Source of the DNA: GCA-2720975 sp964469565
Lineage (GTDB): Bacteria > Planctomycetota > UBA1135 > GCA-002686595
Assembly: GCA_964469565.1 (NCBI GenBank)
Contig: CAYXZD010000019.1
Coordinates: forward strand, 1-64,000
Length of the DNA stretch: 64,000 nt
Direction of reading: 5' to 3'
The stretch's first letter is position 1. Every line of letters begins with the position of its first letter. Positions 1-8,592 of the stretch are shown here, one piece after another. The notes below the pieces were generated by a model, which was not told where the DNA came from, did no database searches, and saw only the letters and a program-made list of their open reading frames with translations. The translations under genes were made by a program, and so were the position numbers.

Positions 1-510
1 GGGAGCGTGCAGTCGGCTCTGGTGAGTCTTGTCGACCTCGCCCCGACCCTCCTGGATCTTGTTGAGATTCCGGTGCCGGCGGGCATGCATGGGCATTCCT
101 TGATGCCGCTGTTGCGTGGCGAGCAGACGGTCATCAGGGAGCGGGCATTTGCTGCCCACGGCCCTTATGGTGGGGCGGCGTTGATCGAAAACGACCTGTT
201 TTTTTCGCGTCACGGGCCTGGCGTGCGCGGGCCTGATCACTTGGCCCAGAGTTGGTTCGGGGACGTGCGTGGCCACCGGGGAGAGTACCTAGAGTTGCTT
301 CAGGATCGCCAGCCGGGCGTGGACTTGGGGCTTGGGGGTGCGCTTCCTGAACGCCAAGAGGCCAAGCGATTGCGCACAATTGTGGTGGAATACGGAAGTA
401 GGATGGAATCAGTGAGGGAGGTTCTCCATCCTTCTGCTTGGAACTTGGAGAAACGAACACCGCAGATTGTCCGGGAATTACAGGCTGCTGGCCTCGTGGG
501 CGAACTATAG
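1..510 (+). CDS. Sulfatase, C-terminal fragment (5' end outside window)
   Basis: The reading frame is open from base 1, so only the last ~169 residues are present. The segment VDLAPTLLDLVEIPVPAGMHG followed by a SLMPLLRG-like stretch is typical of the C-terminal half of type I sulfatases and related alkaline-phosphatase-superfamily hydrolases. The catalytic CxPxR region and the N-terminal metal site would lie upstream, so activity cannot be judged. The stop is TAG at 508-510. The next gene on the same strand starts 66 bp later and is a glycosyltransferase, which suggests a polysaccharide-related neighbourhood. The family call is good; substrate is unknown. Confidence 0.75.
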   Translation, partial: GSVQSALVSLVDLAPTLLDLVEIPVPAGMHGHSLMPLLRGEQTVIRERAFAAHGPYGGAALIENDLFFSRHGPGVRGPDHLAQSWFGDVRGHRGEYLELLQDRQPGVDLGLGGALPERQEAKRLRTIVVEYGSRMESVREVLHPSAWNLEKRTPQIVRELQAAGLVGEL

Positions 511-576
511 CCGCTTCGTTTCCCTGCCCATGGTTTTCACTCGCCCCTCATCGCACTTCCCACAGCCCCTCTACCC

Positions 577-2049
577 TTGAAGATTCTACTCGTCTCCAAT
601 GGCTTCCCCCCAAGTGGTCAGTGGGGGACGGAATTCTATACCTACCAGCTTGCCATCGGGCTGAAGGCCCGCGGGCATGAAGTGAGTGTGTTCTGCCCCA
701 AGCGACTCGATCGAGCGCCGCGATACACCCTTGAGCGCTCCAAGCGCTATGGGATCAAGCTAGTGGAGATTTACAATGGTGGCGATCCGCGCAAGTCATT
801 CGCCGACAGCTACCAGAATGAACGGGTGGAGATTGCCTTTGCAGAACTCCTCGACGAGACGAAGCCCGATGCTGTGCATTTCATACACATGTTGTGGGGC
901 CTGTCCGTTCGCATGCCCACTTTGGCCTCAGAGCGCGGTATTCGAACTGTTGCGAGCCTGACGGACTATGGGCTGCTGTGCCATCGAGGTCAGAGGTTGA
1001 CTGCGTCAATCGAGCCCTGTGCTAGCGGGGCGGCGCATGAGTGCGCCCGTTGTATTCGTGAGCCAGGTCCTTGGGACGGTTCAACTGCAACGCGCTCGGC
1101 CAAGAGCCTTCTTGGGAGCGGCCTTGCTTGGGCGGCCGAGATTGGCCTGGACCTCGGGTGGGTTGTCGTGCCGCAAGATATTGAGAAGCGTCAACGCGCA
1201 GTGAGAAGGGCCATGCAGGATGTGGATGAGTGGGTCGCTCCGACCCGCGCGATCACTGGCCCCTTCCTTGCGGAGGGGCTCGATCCGCAGAGGCTGACTG
1301 TGCTGCCCTATGCCCTCGACCCCGAACCCTACCGTCGCCAGCCATCGAGTACCGAGCCTGGGCATGTGCGCTTAGGATTCTTGGGGCAGTTCCTGCCTCA
1401 CAAGGGGCTGCACGTCTTGTTTGAGGCCGTGCGCATTCTTCAAGCGAGGCCAAGTTTGATCGACCGGCGCTGGGACTTGAAGGTGTATGGCAATCCTGTG
1501 GGGGGGCGCAATGGGCGTTACATGCAGAGCATTGGGGTGGATGAGCTAACAACTCGGGTCCTTATTGAGGGGCCCTTTGAACCTCTGCGGGCACCCGAGG
1601 TGCTTGCTGGCCTCGATGTGGCTATTCTGCCATCCCTCTGGGATGAGAACGCTCCCCTGACAATCCTGCAGGCCCAGGCGGCCGGGGTGCCTATCATTGC
1701 CAGTGATGTTCCCGGTGTGCGGGAAATTGTCGAGCCGGGGCCAGCTGCACAACTGTTTCCCCCAGGTGATGCGTTGGCGCTGGCGGATGCGATGGAAGCG
1801 ATCATCCGAGAGCATCCGGGCCGGGACGTGGATCGGGTTCAGGCGTCCATGGACTTGGACAGTCATCTTGATCGGATGGAGGGTTTGTATGGGATGGGCC
1901 CGGTGGGCTTGGATCCGGAGGTGTCCGAATCCGGCTATGTTATTCCCCGAGGTCGGGCTGGGCTGATGCCCACACCGGCAGCCGGAGACGCTATTCAAAC
2001 CCCAGTGACCTCCGGCACTGCGTGTGCAATCGGTTCCAAGGACGGCTGA
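577..2049 (+). CDS. Glycosyltransferase family 4 (GT-B fold)
   Basis: A 490-residue protein starting at TTG, where the N-terminus KILLVSNGFPPSGQWGTE is the classic first beta strand and glycine loop of GT4 enzymes. It presumably transfers a sugar from a nucleotide-sugar donor during surface glycan synthesis. The C-terminal donor-binding half holds LGFLGQFLPHKGLHVLFEA and then PSLWDENAPLTILQAQAAG. In the usual EX7E motif the second Glu is replaced by Gln here (E357, Q365). About 45 residues at the C-terminus (ending SGTACAIGSKDG) look poorly conserved. The following glycosyltransferase starts 3 bp after the stop, so the two are surely cotranscribed. Donor and acceptor are unknown. Confidence 0.85.
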   Translation: MKILLVSNGFPPSGQWGTEFYTYQLAIGLKARGHEVSVFCPKRLDRAPRYTLERSKRYGIKLVEIYNGGDPRKSFADSYQNERVEIAFAELLDETKPDAVHFIHMLWGLSVRMPTLASERGIRTVASLTDYGLLCHRGQRLTASIEPCASGAAHECARCIREPGPWDGSTATRSAKSLLGSGLAWAAEIGLDLGWVVVPQDIEKRQRAVRRAMQDVDEWVAPTRAITGPFLAEGLDPQRLTVLPYALDPEPYRRQPSSTEPGHVRLGFLGQFLPHKGLHVLFEAVRILQARPSLIDRRWDLKVYGNPVGGRNGRYMQSIGVDELTTRVLIEGPFEPLRAPEVLAGLDVAILPSLWDENAPLTILQAQAAGVPIIASDVPGVREIVEPGPAAQLFPPGDALALADAMEAIIREHPGRDVDRVQASMDLDSHLDRMEGLYGMGPVGLDPEVSESGYVIPRGRAGLMPTPAAGDAIQTPVTSGTACAIGSKDG

Positions 2050-2052
2050 ACG

Positions 2053-3303
2053 GTGGAGGGTGTGCACAGGGTTGGAATCATCTGCCGAGACTGGGCACCG
2101 GCACCGGGGGGGGTGGAGGCCCATACCGAGGATCTCGCTAGGTTCTTGCTGGGTGCAGGCGTCGAGGTGAGTGTTCTGTGTTTGCGGCCGGGGGGTGGGG
2201 AAGGTGCGGCCAACCAGCGCAGCACCCAAGACTCGGTCCTCTCTGGGGTTAGTGTGCGCCGGGTGTGCCTGGCTAAGTCTCCCGCAGATCCTTATTCCCA
2301 CTCTCTTGCCCATGGGTTTGTGAAACAGTGGCTGGCTGAATCCTCGCCGACCCTCGTCCACGTTCATCATCTCTCAGGCTGGGGAGTGGGGATCATGGAT
2401 GTGCTTGAACGTGCCGGTGTCCCGACCGTTGTATCCTTGCACGATTATTGGAGTGTGTGTCCACGCGGCCAGATGTTGGCAGTGGACGGCGAGGTTTGCA
2501 GTGAGATTCGCCCGCTGGAGTGCAGCGCTTGTATTACCTGCACCTGGCCTCAACAGGGCGTGAGTCCGGCAGGCGTAGCCCGCCGCCAACTCGCCGTAAG
2601 GGAAGCCTTGGGCAAGGCGAGTGCATGGATAGTTCCCTCTCTAGCGGCGAAGTCTGTGCTGATTCGATGTGGGCTGAGCGATCTAGACCTGCAGGTGATT
2701 CCCATCGGCATCGACGTGGAGTGGATTGCCCAAGAGGTAAGAGAACTGCGTCAACACCGCCGACCCGCAAAGCGCCTAGGCGTCCTTGGATCGATTCAGC
2801 CGAGCAAGGGGGTGTTGGAACTGGGGCGAGCCGTTCAGGCGGCCGACGTGGAGGGTCTGGTTCTGGACGTGCACGGCCCCCTAGGGGACTACCATGGGGA
2901 CGGTCGGTATGCTGCGGAGTTGCTCGCCCTGGCGAAATCGGATGAGCGCATCACCCTGCACGGAGCCTATTCCAGGGAGCAGCTCCCGCGAATCCTCGCC
3001 AGTCTCGATGCGGTCGCGGTGCCCTCCCGATGGGAAGAAGTCTATGGCCTAGGCCTGCGCGAGGCACGAGCAGCCGGTCTTCCCGTACTGCACTCCGGGC
3101 GGGGAGGATTGGGCGAGGGGCCTGCGGATAAGGGCCGTCTGTCTCCCTATGGCGAGGATGTGCAGGCTTGGGCACGGGCATTAGAACAGCTGCAGTTTGC
3201 GCCTGTGCCTGCGACTCCCTTGCCGACGCTGGAGGCCATGGGCTCGGAATTGCTAGATGTCTACTCGCGGGTGGCTGGCTCCCGCGTGGATGCTCTCCAG
3301 TAG
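2053..3303 (+). CDS. Glycosyltransferase family 4
   Basis: A 416-residue GT4 protein with a GTG start 3 bp after the preceding GT stop. The N-terminus has VGIICRDWAPAPGGVEAHTE, the acceptor-side glycine-rich loop. A Cys-rich stretch (ECSACITCTWP) follows around residue 160, similar in position to one in the upstream GT (CASGAAHECARC), so the two may be paralogues. The C-terminal donor site keeps an intact EX7E motif, E329 to E337 in RWEEVYGLGLREARAAG. The end of the gene overlaps the convergent patatin gene by 51 bp. Likely role is sugar addition to an envelope or exported glycan; the specific reaction cannot be read from sequence. Confidence 0.85.
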   Translation: MEGVHRVGIICRDWAPAPGGVEAHTEDLARFLLGAGVEVSVLCLRPGGGEGAANQRSTQDSVLSGVSVRRVCLAKSPADPYSHSLAHGFVKQWLAESSPTLVHVHHLSGWGVGIMDVLERAGVPTVVSLHDYWSVCPRGQMLAVDGEVCSEIRPLECSACITCTWPQQGVSPAGVARRQLAVREALGKASAWIVPSLAAKSVLIRCGLSDLDLQVIPIGIDVEWIAQEVRELRQHRRPAKRLGVLGSIQPSKGVLELGRAVQAADVEGLVLDVHGPLGDYHGDGRYAAELLALAKSDERITLHGAYSREQLPRILASLDAVAVPSRWEEVYGLGLREARAAGLPVLHSGRGGLGEGPADKGRLSPYGEDVQAWARALEQLQFAPVPATPLPTLEAMGSELLDVYSRVAGSRVDALQ

Positions 3304-4254
3304 GGCCTTACCCTGGGGGCTCTCGAGTGCTGCTTGAGTGGCCATCCTCCCCGCATCAATCCACTCACTTGTCCGGTGGAAGTCGAACATACCCACATGA
3401 TCCAGATGCGGCTCAATCAAGAGGTCTGGCGGCTCTTGGCTGAGTCTGCTCTTTGCTAGGTGATGGCAAGTGATGGCGATGCTCTCGTTCAGTGATCCGA
3501 TGAGCGAGGGGCGCTGCTCGCCCTCGGGTGGAAACAGGGCCTGTTTGAGGCGTTGGATTTGGCGTGCCATTTCGTCCCGAGCATCGCTGGCACGCGCAGC
3601 AAAGAAGGAGTCGCTGGTTTCCCGGCGAGCGTCTGATTCGGGGGCTTGAACCTCCTCGGTGGGCATGACGGCAGCTTGCCGTGCGGGAGAAGGCCGATTC
3701 AAGTTGACTGCGATGACCGGGTGCGGCCCGAGTGTTCGGGCAACATCGACGGGCACGGGGTTGGCCAAACCGCCATCGACCAACCAATCCGAACCATGCA
3801 GAACGGGTCGAAACACTCCTGGGATGGACGAACTCGCACGGATGGCGCTCACAAGATCGCCTGTCTGCATGCAGACTTCTTCGCCTGTGCCAAGGTTGAC
3901 TGCAATCGCTGCGAAGGGGACTGAGAGTTTCTCGATGGGCAAGTCTCCGCACAGGTCGCGCATGAGCCGAACGAGGCGCACTCCTCCCAGCAGTCCGGAC
4001 GCAGGCAAGCCCGGGTCGAGTAAAGCCAAAATGTCACGTCGGGTTAGGCTGCGCATGCGCTCCTCGTATGCGTCGAGTACCCCGGCGCACAGTACGCCTC
4101 CAACCGCTGAGCCGATGCTGGTCCCAGCCACGCCACACACGCTCAGGCCCGCCTCTTCGAGGGTGCGGATCACGCCAATATGGCTCATCCCGCGGGCCCC
4201 CCCACTTCCAAGGGCCAAGTGAACGGGGGAGGGTAGGGTGTGTCTAGCGGCCAT
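3253..4254 (-). CDS. Patatin-like phospholipase (RssA type)
   Basis: A 333-residue patatin-family acyl hydrolase. The oxyanion loop LGSGGARGMSHIGVI is at residues 15-29, the nucleophile elbow GTSIG gives Ser46, and the second catalytic residue is Asp160 in VDGGLANPVP, completing the Ser-Asp dyad. There is no signal peptide, so it is probably cytoplasmic or peripheral. A mid-C-terminal insertion (ESDARRETSDSFFAARASDA) is charged and probably flexible. Its last 51 bp lie under the end of the convergent glycosyltransferase. A role in phospholipid turnover is expected from the family; the actual substrate is not known. Confidence 0.88.
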   Translation of the reverse strand: MAARHTLPSPVHLALGSGGARGMSHIGVIRTLEEAGLSVCGVAGTSIGSAVGGVLCAGVLDAYEERMRSLTRRDILALLDPGLPASGLLGGVRLVRLMRDLCGDLPIEKLSVPFAAIAVNLGTGEEVCMQTGDLVSAIRASSSIPGVFRPVLHGSDWLVDGGLANPVPVDVARTLGPHPVIAVNLNRPSPARQAAVMPTEEVQAPESDARRETSDSFFAARASDARDEMARQIQRLKQALFPPEGEQRPSLIGSLNESIAITCHHLAKSRLSQEPPDLLIEPHLDHVGMFDFHRTSEWIDAGRMATQAALESPQGKALLESIHAGASHPRVDI

Positions 4255-4518
4255 GGGTGACCATTCTAAGGCCCGTGCAGCCCCTCTCTAGGGGCCGCAA
4301 ACCTCTCTGGGGGGGATTATTTGCAACTTTCTTGCACCTTGAGGCCCCGCTTATCATTCTGGGACCCCTTAGATGGAGCTCGAAAACAGCGAAATCTAGG
4401 GACCAATAACTAGTTTGCTTTCATCCTATATTGAGACAAGTGCATCCCTAGGGGGCCTCCCGCGGCCGTCAGTCTTGGCTCAGTCACCCAGGGGCTCCCG
4501 CTCTGAGGAATCAACAGT
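4255..4518. other. Intergenic region between divergent genes
   Basis: This stretch separates the patatin gene (minus) from the small membrane protein gene (plus), so it should carry both promoters. It is more AT-rich than its surroundings around 4317-4440. A short hairpin, GCCCCT-CTCT-AGGGGC, occupies 4280-4295, about 25 bp upstream of the patatin start. I could not pick confident -35/-10 boxes and see no small ORF or RNA gene. Confidence 0.4.
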
Positions 4519-4800
4519 ATGGAAAAAATCACCGCAACGCGTGGGGTGGCCCCTCCCAGGTCACCCCATGCACCTACCCCGAGCCGTACCAGAGGCTCTG
4601 GGGCACAACTCGTTGGCACGCGTGCCGGCGAGCGACTCCCGGTGCCCGACCGCACCGAGCGCAGGATGCCTCCCATCGATTATGCCTGCCAAGCCGGAGG
4701 CGCATTGCAGGATGAATTGAGTGAGGCGACAACGATCGTCTTTTGGCTCGCCGCAGGGTTGGCCGCCGTTTTGACAGTGGCCACGAAGGTCTGGGGCTAG
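4519..4800 (+). CDS. Small hypothetical protein with C-terminal membrane segment
   Basis: A 93-residue product with an ATG start preceded by a GAGGAA-type ribosome site. The N-terminal two thirds are basic and Pro/Arg-rich (RGVAPPRSPHAPTPSRTRGS). The C-terminus is one hydrophobic helix, TIVFWLAAGLAAVLTVATKV, giving a tail-anchored topology. It lies 105 bp upstream of the HU-like gene on the same strand. I do not recognise a family. Coding status rests on the start context and the sharply defined hydrophobic tail, so it may be wrong. Confidence 0.5.
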   Translation: MEKITATRGVAPPRSPHAPTPSRTRGSGAQLVGTRAGERLPVPDRTERRMPPIDYACQAGGALQDELSEATTIVFWLAAGLAAVLTVATKVWG

Positions 4801-4905
4801 CCGTGTTCCCGATGTGGCTTACTCCAAACACGACGCGCTTGTGCTGCCCGCGGCCCAAGCCTGAGATGGACTTGATTACCGCGCGGGCTGGGGGGAACTT
4901 GAATC

Positions 4906-5187
4906 GTGAATAAGAATGCTTTGATCAAATTCGTTGCTACTGAGCTACCGACTTCAAAACTGAAAGCTGGACTCTTGGTCGACACGGTGCTGTCCGGAAT
5001 CCGTGAGGGGCTGAAAGCCGATGAATCCGTCACTCTGACTGGGTTCGGCACGTTTGAAGTGCGGAGGACCAAGGCTCGCCAGGGTCGAGATCCCAACACA
5101 GGAAACCCCATCCAGATTTCTGAGGGCCGCCGTGTTGCGTTCAAGGTTGGCCGGGGACTGCGCAGTGATATCGACGAGAAGGTCTAG
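4906..5187 (+). CDS. HU/IHF-family DNA-binding protein
   Basis: A 93-residue nucleoid protein with a GTG start preceded by a GGGGGAA purine run. The family signature GFGTFEVRRTKARQGRDP followed by NTGNPIQI covers the beta arm that inserts into the DNA minor groove, including the conserved Pro at the arm tip. The N-terminal helical part (NKNALIKFVATELPTSKLKA) matches the dimerisation helices. Length is normal for the family. It bends DNA and organises the nucleoid. Sequence alone does not separate HU from an IHF subunit. Confidence 0.93.
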   Translation: MNKNALIKFVATELPTSKLKAGLLVDTVLSGIREGLKADESVTLTGFGTFEVRRTKARQGRDPNTGNPIQISEGRRVAFKVGRGLRSDIDEKV

Positions 5188-5285
5188 CCCGGGAATCTAG
5201 GTCCTCGCCACACAAGGCTGTAGATTCCATCCAAGGGGCCTCTTCACGCACTTCCTGCTGCCGCTCACTAAGCCTCTCCGAAGCA

Positions 5286-6101
5286 CTAGGCGTCCCAGTC
5301 TCGGCGCTTGTTCTTGTTCCACCAGCGTTGCCACGCGGTCGGACTGCTGGCGGTGGCGCGCGAAAGCTTGCGCATGGAGCTGGTAGCGGGGCCCTTCAGG
5401 GCGGAATAGATGGCTTGGGCAGTGGAGTCTTGTCCGCGCGCATTGGCCTCAGCTTGAAGAAGGGACTTCATGAGGTCCTCAAAAAGCTCCTTCCGAATCT
5501 GGGAGGGTTCGTGTGTGAACATCCCAAGGGCTGTGGCGGACGCAGCCTTGAACGTGGGGCGCACGTCCTTGAGTAGCTTTTGTAGGTGCTTGCGACCCCT
5601 TTCATCCTTGGTACGGCCGAGTGAGAGAATCAGCTCCTTTTGAAGGGGCAGATCTTTGCGGTGGCTCGTCCGGTCGATCCAGCGAATGAGGGAAGGTGCA
5701 GCCTCGTCGCCCATGTTGCCTAGGGTGCGGGCTGCAATGATGAACAGGGCCGTTGACTGGGTCCCGTCCTTCTTGGCTCGCCGCTTGGCGAGAAAGACCC
5801 GCTCGACTCCACGGATGATGCTTGTCTTGTCGTGAGGGCCAGACAGTTGAAACTCACGCCCAAGGCGCTCGATCCGTTCAATGGCCTTCGCGTCTCCCGG
5901 ATCGGCACGACCGCTCTTGCGGACTAAAGCTGCGAGGTCCGCGAGGAGTGCTTTGACAGCCTCCCGACGATCGGGGCGGTCATCGAGTGTGGATTCAAAG
6001 GTTGTGACCCACGGTAGCGGAGTTGTGGTCCCGTGGGTGGGGATTAGACCGCCCAGAGGAAGTACTGCGAAAACAAGTGTGAGGCTTCGAGGTTTGCGCA
6101 T
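5286..6101 (-). CDS. Secreted HEAT-repeat-like protein
   Basis: A 271-residue protein with an N-terminal signal-like segment (RSLTLVFAVLPLGGLIPTHG). The body is alpha-helical with HEAT-like units: AARTLGNMGDEAAPSLIRWI, then ELILSLGRTKDERGRKHLQKL, then a third built around KAASATALGMF. It ends in a Trp-rich tail (AWQRWWNKNKRRDWDA) that resembles the end of many planctomycete HEAT-type proteins. No catalytic residues are evident, so a scaffold or binding role is likely. It is flanked by long intergenic segments and looks monocistronic. Confidence 0.6.
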   Translation of the reverse strand: MRKPRSLTLVFAVLPLGGLIPTHGTTTPLPWVTTFESTLDDRPDRREAVKALLADLAALVRKSGRADPGDAKAIERIERLGREFQLSGPHDKTSIIRGVERVFLAKRRAKKDGTQSTALFIIAARTLGNMGDEAAPSLIRWIDRTSHRKDLPLQKELILSLGRTKDERGRKHLQKLLKDVRPTFKAASATALGMFTHEPSQIRKELFEDLMKSLLQAEANARGQDSTAQAIYSALKGPATSSMRKLSRATASSPTAWQRWWNKNKRRDWDA

Positions 6102-6257
6102 GGGTCAGAGTCTGCCACAGCGACCGACTGGTGCAGTGCCCTCATGGGCCCTGCGCCGCGACAGCCGCCTAATCCAGTGTATCTGATTGCAATCCTCTGG
6201 TGCGGGTGACTTCCCCCCGGATCGTTTCAACCCGGCATGGGGTTTCTATGCCGGTGG

Positions 6258-7409
6258 TCAGGACACGGATTCTAGCGACGTTGATTCCCATTGGGCCTGA
6301 AGTTGGTTCGCGAGACCGGCCCAATCATGGTGCTTGCAGACTTGAGCTCTCCCGGAGAGGGCTTGGAGTTCAGCGTTTTGCAATCCTTGCGGCGTGCAGA
6401 GTTGTTCGATGGCCGTGCGCAAGTCGGCCTGACAGTTGGCGAGCATGAAGTGTGCACCGGGGATGAGTTCCAGACCCTCTGCGGCAGCCGAGCTAGCCAC
6501 CACGGGGCAGCCTGCGGCGAGGGCATCGCAAATCTTGATTCGCGAGCCACCGGCGATGCCTAGTGGGGCCAGGAGAGCAGACGCTTGAGCCAAGTAGGGA
6601 CGAATGTCAGGAACATTGCTGAACAAGCTGACCCCTTCGCCTTGTAACTGGTGAACCCGTTCCGTGGGTCGTGCACCGACAATCTGCAGCTCGAGAGCCG
6701 GTTGCGTCCTGCGCGCTGCGGTAAACAGGGGGACTAGTGCTTCAAGTGCACGGACATTGGGTTCGTAGTCGAGGCTTCCGAGAAACAGGAATCGACCGAC
6801 TCGGGCCTGACGTGTGGCGGGGGATGAATCGCAGGTGCGGGTCCCGCAGGGAATGGCCACCGCCTTGATGTTGGAGTGACGTTTGTGCAAACGGTCGGCG
6901 TCCTCCCTAGCACAGACGATGTGGTGGGGCGTGAGCTGGCACGCCCGTCGCTCCAACCGCCGCCAAGCTCGGCATTGCCGGGCGGGGGCACCGGTGGCGC
7001 GCGCCCATTCCCAGTCGAGTTTGTGGTGGTGAACCACGATCGGTTCCTGGACATCTTGCGGAAGACTGTCGAGCATCAGCAGTTCGTCGAGATGGATGAG
7101 GTCGAACTGAGCTTCGGTCAATCGCTTCTCCACACCACAGCGTAGGTCAGCTGAATAAAACCACTTGACCGGTGCCGGCTGCGTGAGTCGTGTGCTGATG
7201 GGGGCTGGGCTGCGGGGGAACGCATGGAAAGTGTGAACGATGGGTGAGATGAACTTGGCGGCTTGGGGCCCTTGTCGGTCATCGCCAACACACATGAATT
7301 CCACTTCGAAGTCCCGGCCTGCAAGTTCGCTTAGGAGGTGGTAGGTGCGCAGGTGCCCGCCGGAATGCAGTGGCCAGGGGGCAACCGGAGAAAGGAATAA
7401 GACTCTCAC
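6258..7409 (-). CDS. Glycosyltransferase family 4
   Basis: I place the start at the GTG whose last two bases overlap the TGA stop of the upstream phosphatase (GTGA at 7406-7409). This gives 383 residues beginning MRVLFLSPVAPWPLHSGG, the expected first strand and glycine loop. An earlier start at 7451 would add 14 unrelated residues. The C-terminal half holds GRFLFLGSLDYEPNVRALEA and an IAGGSRIKICDALAAGCPVV segment. This is the PEP-CTERM/exosortase-type sugar transferase pattern, in which the first Glu of EX7E is not present. The tight coupling suggests cotranslation with the phosphatase. Donor and acceptor are unknown. Confidence 0.82.
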   Translation of the reverse strand: MRVLFLSPVAPWPLHSGGHLRTYHLLSELAGRDFEVEFMCVGDDRQGPQAAKFISPIVHTFHAFPRSPAPISTRLTQPAPVKWFYSADLRCGVEKRLTEAQFDLIHLDELLMLDSLPQDVQEPIVVHHHKLDWEWARATGAPARQCRAWRRLERRACQLTPHHIVCAREDADRLHKRHSNIKAVAIPCGTRTCDSSPATRQARVGRFLFLGSLDYEPNVRALEALVPLFTAARRTQPALELQIVGARPTERVHQLQGEGVSLFSNVPDIRPYLAQASALLAPLGIAGGSRIKICDALAAGCPVVASSAAAEGLELIPGAHFMLANCQADLRTAIEQLCTPQGLQNAELQALSGRAQVCKHHDWAGLANQLQAQWESTSLESVS

Positions 7410-8095
7410 GGTGTGGGGTAGGCTCCGATCCCGAATCGCTTGAGCACCCATCGATCGCCCTCGACTCCGAGCAGCGCGCCGCAGCAGGGTTCAAGGGCGA
7501 GTGCATGGCTTCGGCCGAAGGGGAGACCGAGGGCAGTTGCTAGGATGGATCGGATCACGTTGCGATGAGCAGCGATGGCAACGCGCTTTGCACCCCGGCA
7601 GGACTCCTCGAAGGCTGCCCAGGTCCGCTCGGAGAGCTGCCACTCGCTCTCCCCGCCATGCCCACGCCAGTGGCCAGGGTCACTCCAGTATTCCTGCGCC
7701 TGGAGGTCCCAGCGTGCTTGGTACTCCGTACGTGTGAGGGTTTGCCATTGACCTCGGTCCAGTTCGATGAGGCCGCGGTGTTCGCGGAGGGGGGCCCGGG
7801 TTTGTTGGGCGATGGCCTCCCCGAGGGCGCGGGCTCGGCTCAGAGGTGACGTGACGACCCGGTCAATGCTCCCGTGGGCGAGGGCCTCGGCGGTGGTCTG
7901 AGTTTGCTCCTGGCCTCGCTCGGAGAGGGGAACATCGCGGCTGCCATAGGCTTGGGTGGCGAATGTGCGATCTACCTCACCATGACGGATGAGCCAGACG
8001 TGCAGCTCACTGGAGGGTGCGGCGGCTGGCGTGCGAGGAGCATCCCCCGGATCCTCGGGGGCCGGGTCGGGCCGCGGTGGGGGATTGAGGTGCAT
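7406..8095 (-). CDS. Histidine phosphatase family protein (phosphoglycerate-mutase-like)
   Basis: A 229-residue phosphatase of the branch-2 mutase/phosphatase fold. The phosphohistidine motif IRHGEVD contains His38. The acid residue lies in LIELDRGQW (Glu111), and the second catalytic His177 is in AIAAHRNVIRS. The pattern resembles alpha-ribazole phosphatase (CobC) and broad-specificity phosphatases. A Pro-rich 30-residue N-terminal extension precedes the domain. A cobalamin adenosyltransferase is encoded elsewhere in the window (30968), but the two are not adjacent, so a CobC role is only a possibility. It shares a GTGA junction with the downstream glycosyltransferase. Confidence 0.85.
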   Translation of the reverse strand: MHLNPPPRPDPAPEDPGDAPRTPAAAPSSELHVWLIRHGEVDRTFATQAYGSRDVPLSERGQEQTQTTAEALAHGSIDRVVTSPLSRARALGEAIAQQTRAPLREHRGLIELDRGQWQTLTRTEYQARWDLQAQEYWSDPGHWRGHGGESEWQLSERTWAAFEESCRGAKRVAIAAHRNVIRSILATALGLPFGRSHALALEPCCGALLGVEGDRWVLKRFGIGAYPTP

Positions 8096-8264
8096 GGGAG
8101 CAGCCTAGCATGGGGACTTGGAGGGACGAGGTCTAGGATGGTGATGCTAACGTGAGCGTGATGGTTTGGTAGGCTTGGCCCCGAATAGGGTGTTCGTCTT
8201 CCTCCTCGAAAAGGAGAGGGCGCCACCTCCTTGCCCATCAATCCCCCGACCCAGAGCCTGACCC

Positions 8265-8549
8265 ATGCCAACGATTCAGTTCACGCACACCCAAACCTCC
8301 ATCGAAGTCTCCGCCGGCACTCAATTCCTAGAAGCGTGTGAAAGCCAGGATGCTCCGATGGACTTCGGCTGCCAATCAGGCGCCTGCGGTGTTTGTACGC
8401 TTGTGGTTGAAGAGGGGGCGGAGAACCTCAATGTAGCGACACCCGAAGAACTCGAAGTGGCAGAACTGTACAGCAGCGATGCGGGGGCCCGGCTTGGGTG
8501 TCAAATGGTGGTGAATGGAGATGTGCGCGTCAGGCCCGCCCAGTCGTAG
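8265..8549 (+). CDS. 2Fe-2S plant-type ferredoxin
   Basis: A 94-residue protein with cluster ligands Cys36, Cys41 and Cys44 in CQSGACGVC and the fourth ligand Cys79 in ARLGCQ. This is the C-x4-C-x2-C...C arrangement of [2Fe-2S] ferredoxins. It is a small soluble electron carrier. No oxidoreductase partner is adjacent in the same operon; the convergent neighbour is an FAD glycerol-3-phosphate dehydrogenase. It is transcribed divergently from the histidine phosphatase, with 169 bp between starts. Confidence 0.92.
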   Translation: MPTIQFTHTQTSIEVSAGTQFLEACESQDAPMDFGCQSGACGVCTLVVEEGAENLNVATPEELEVAELYSSDAGARLGCQMVVNGDVRVRPAQS

Positions 8550-8592
8550 TCAGTGTGCAGGCCGAGCCAGTGCTGTCGGGTGAGTCGACGAC

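Noticed and set aside
1546..2370. Long antisense ORF over two glycosyltransferase genes
   Set aside because: It has no family features and spans the junction of two well-supported genes on the other strand.
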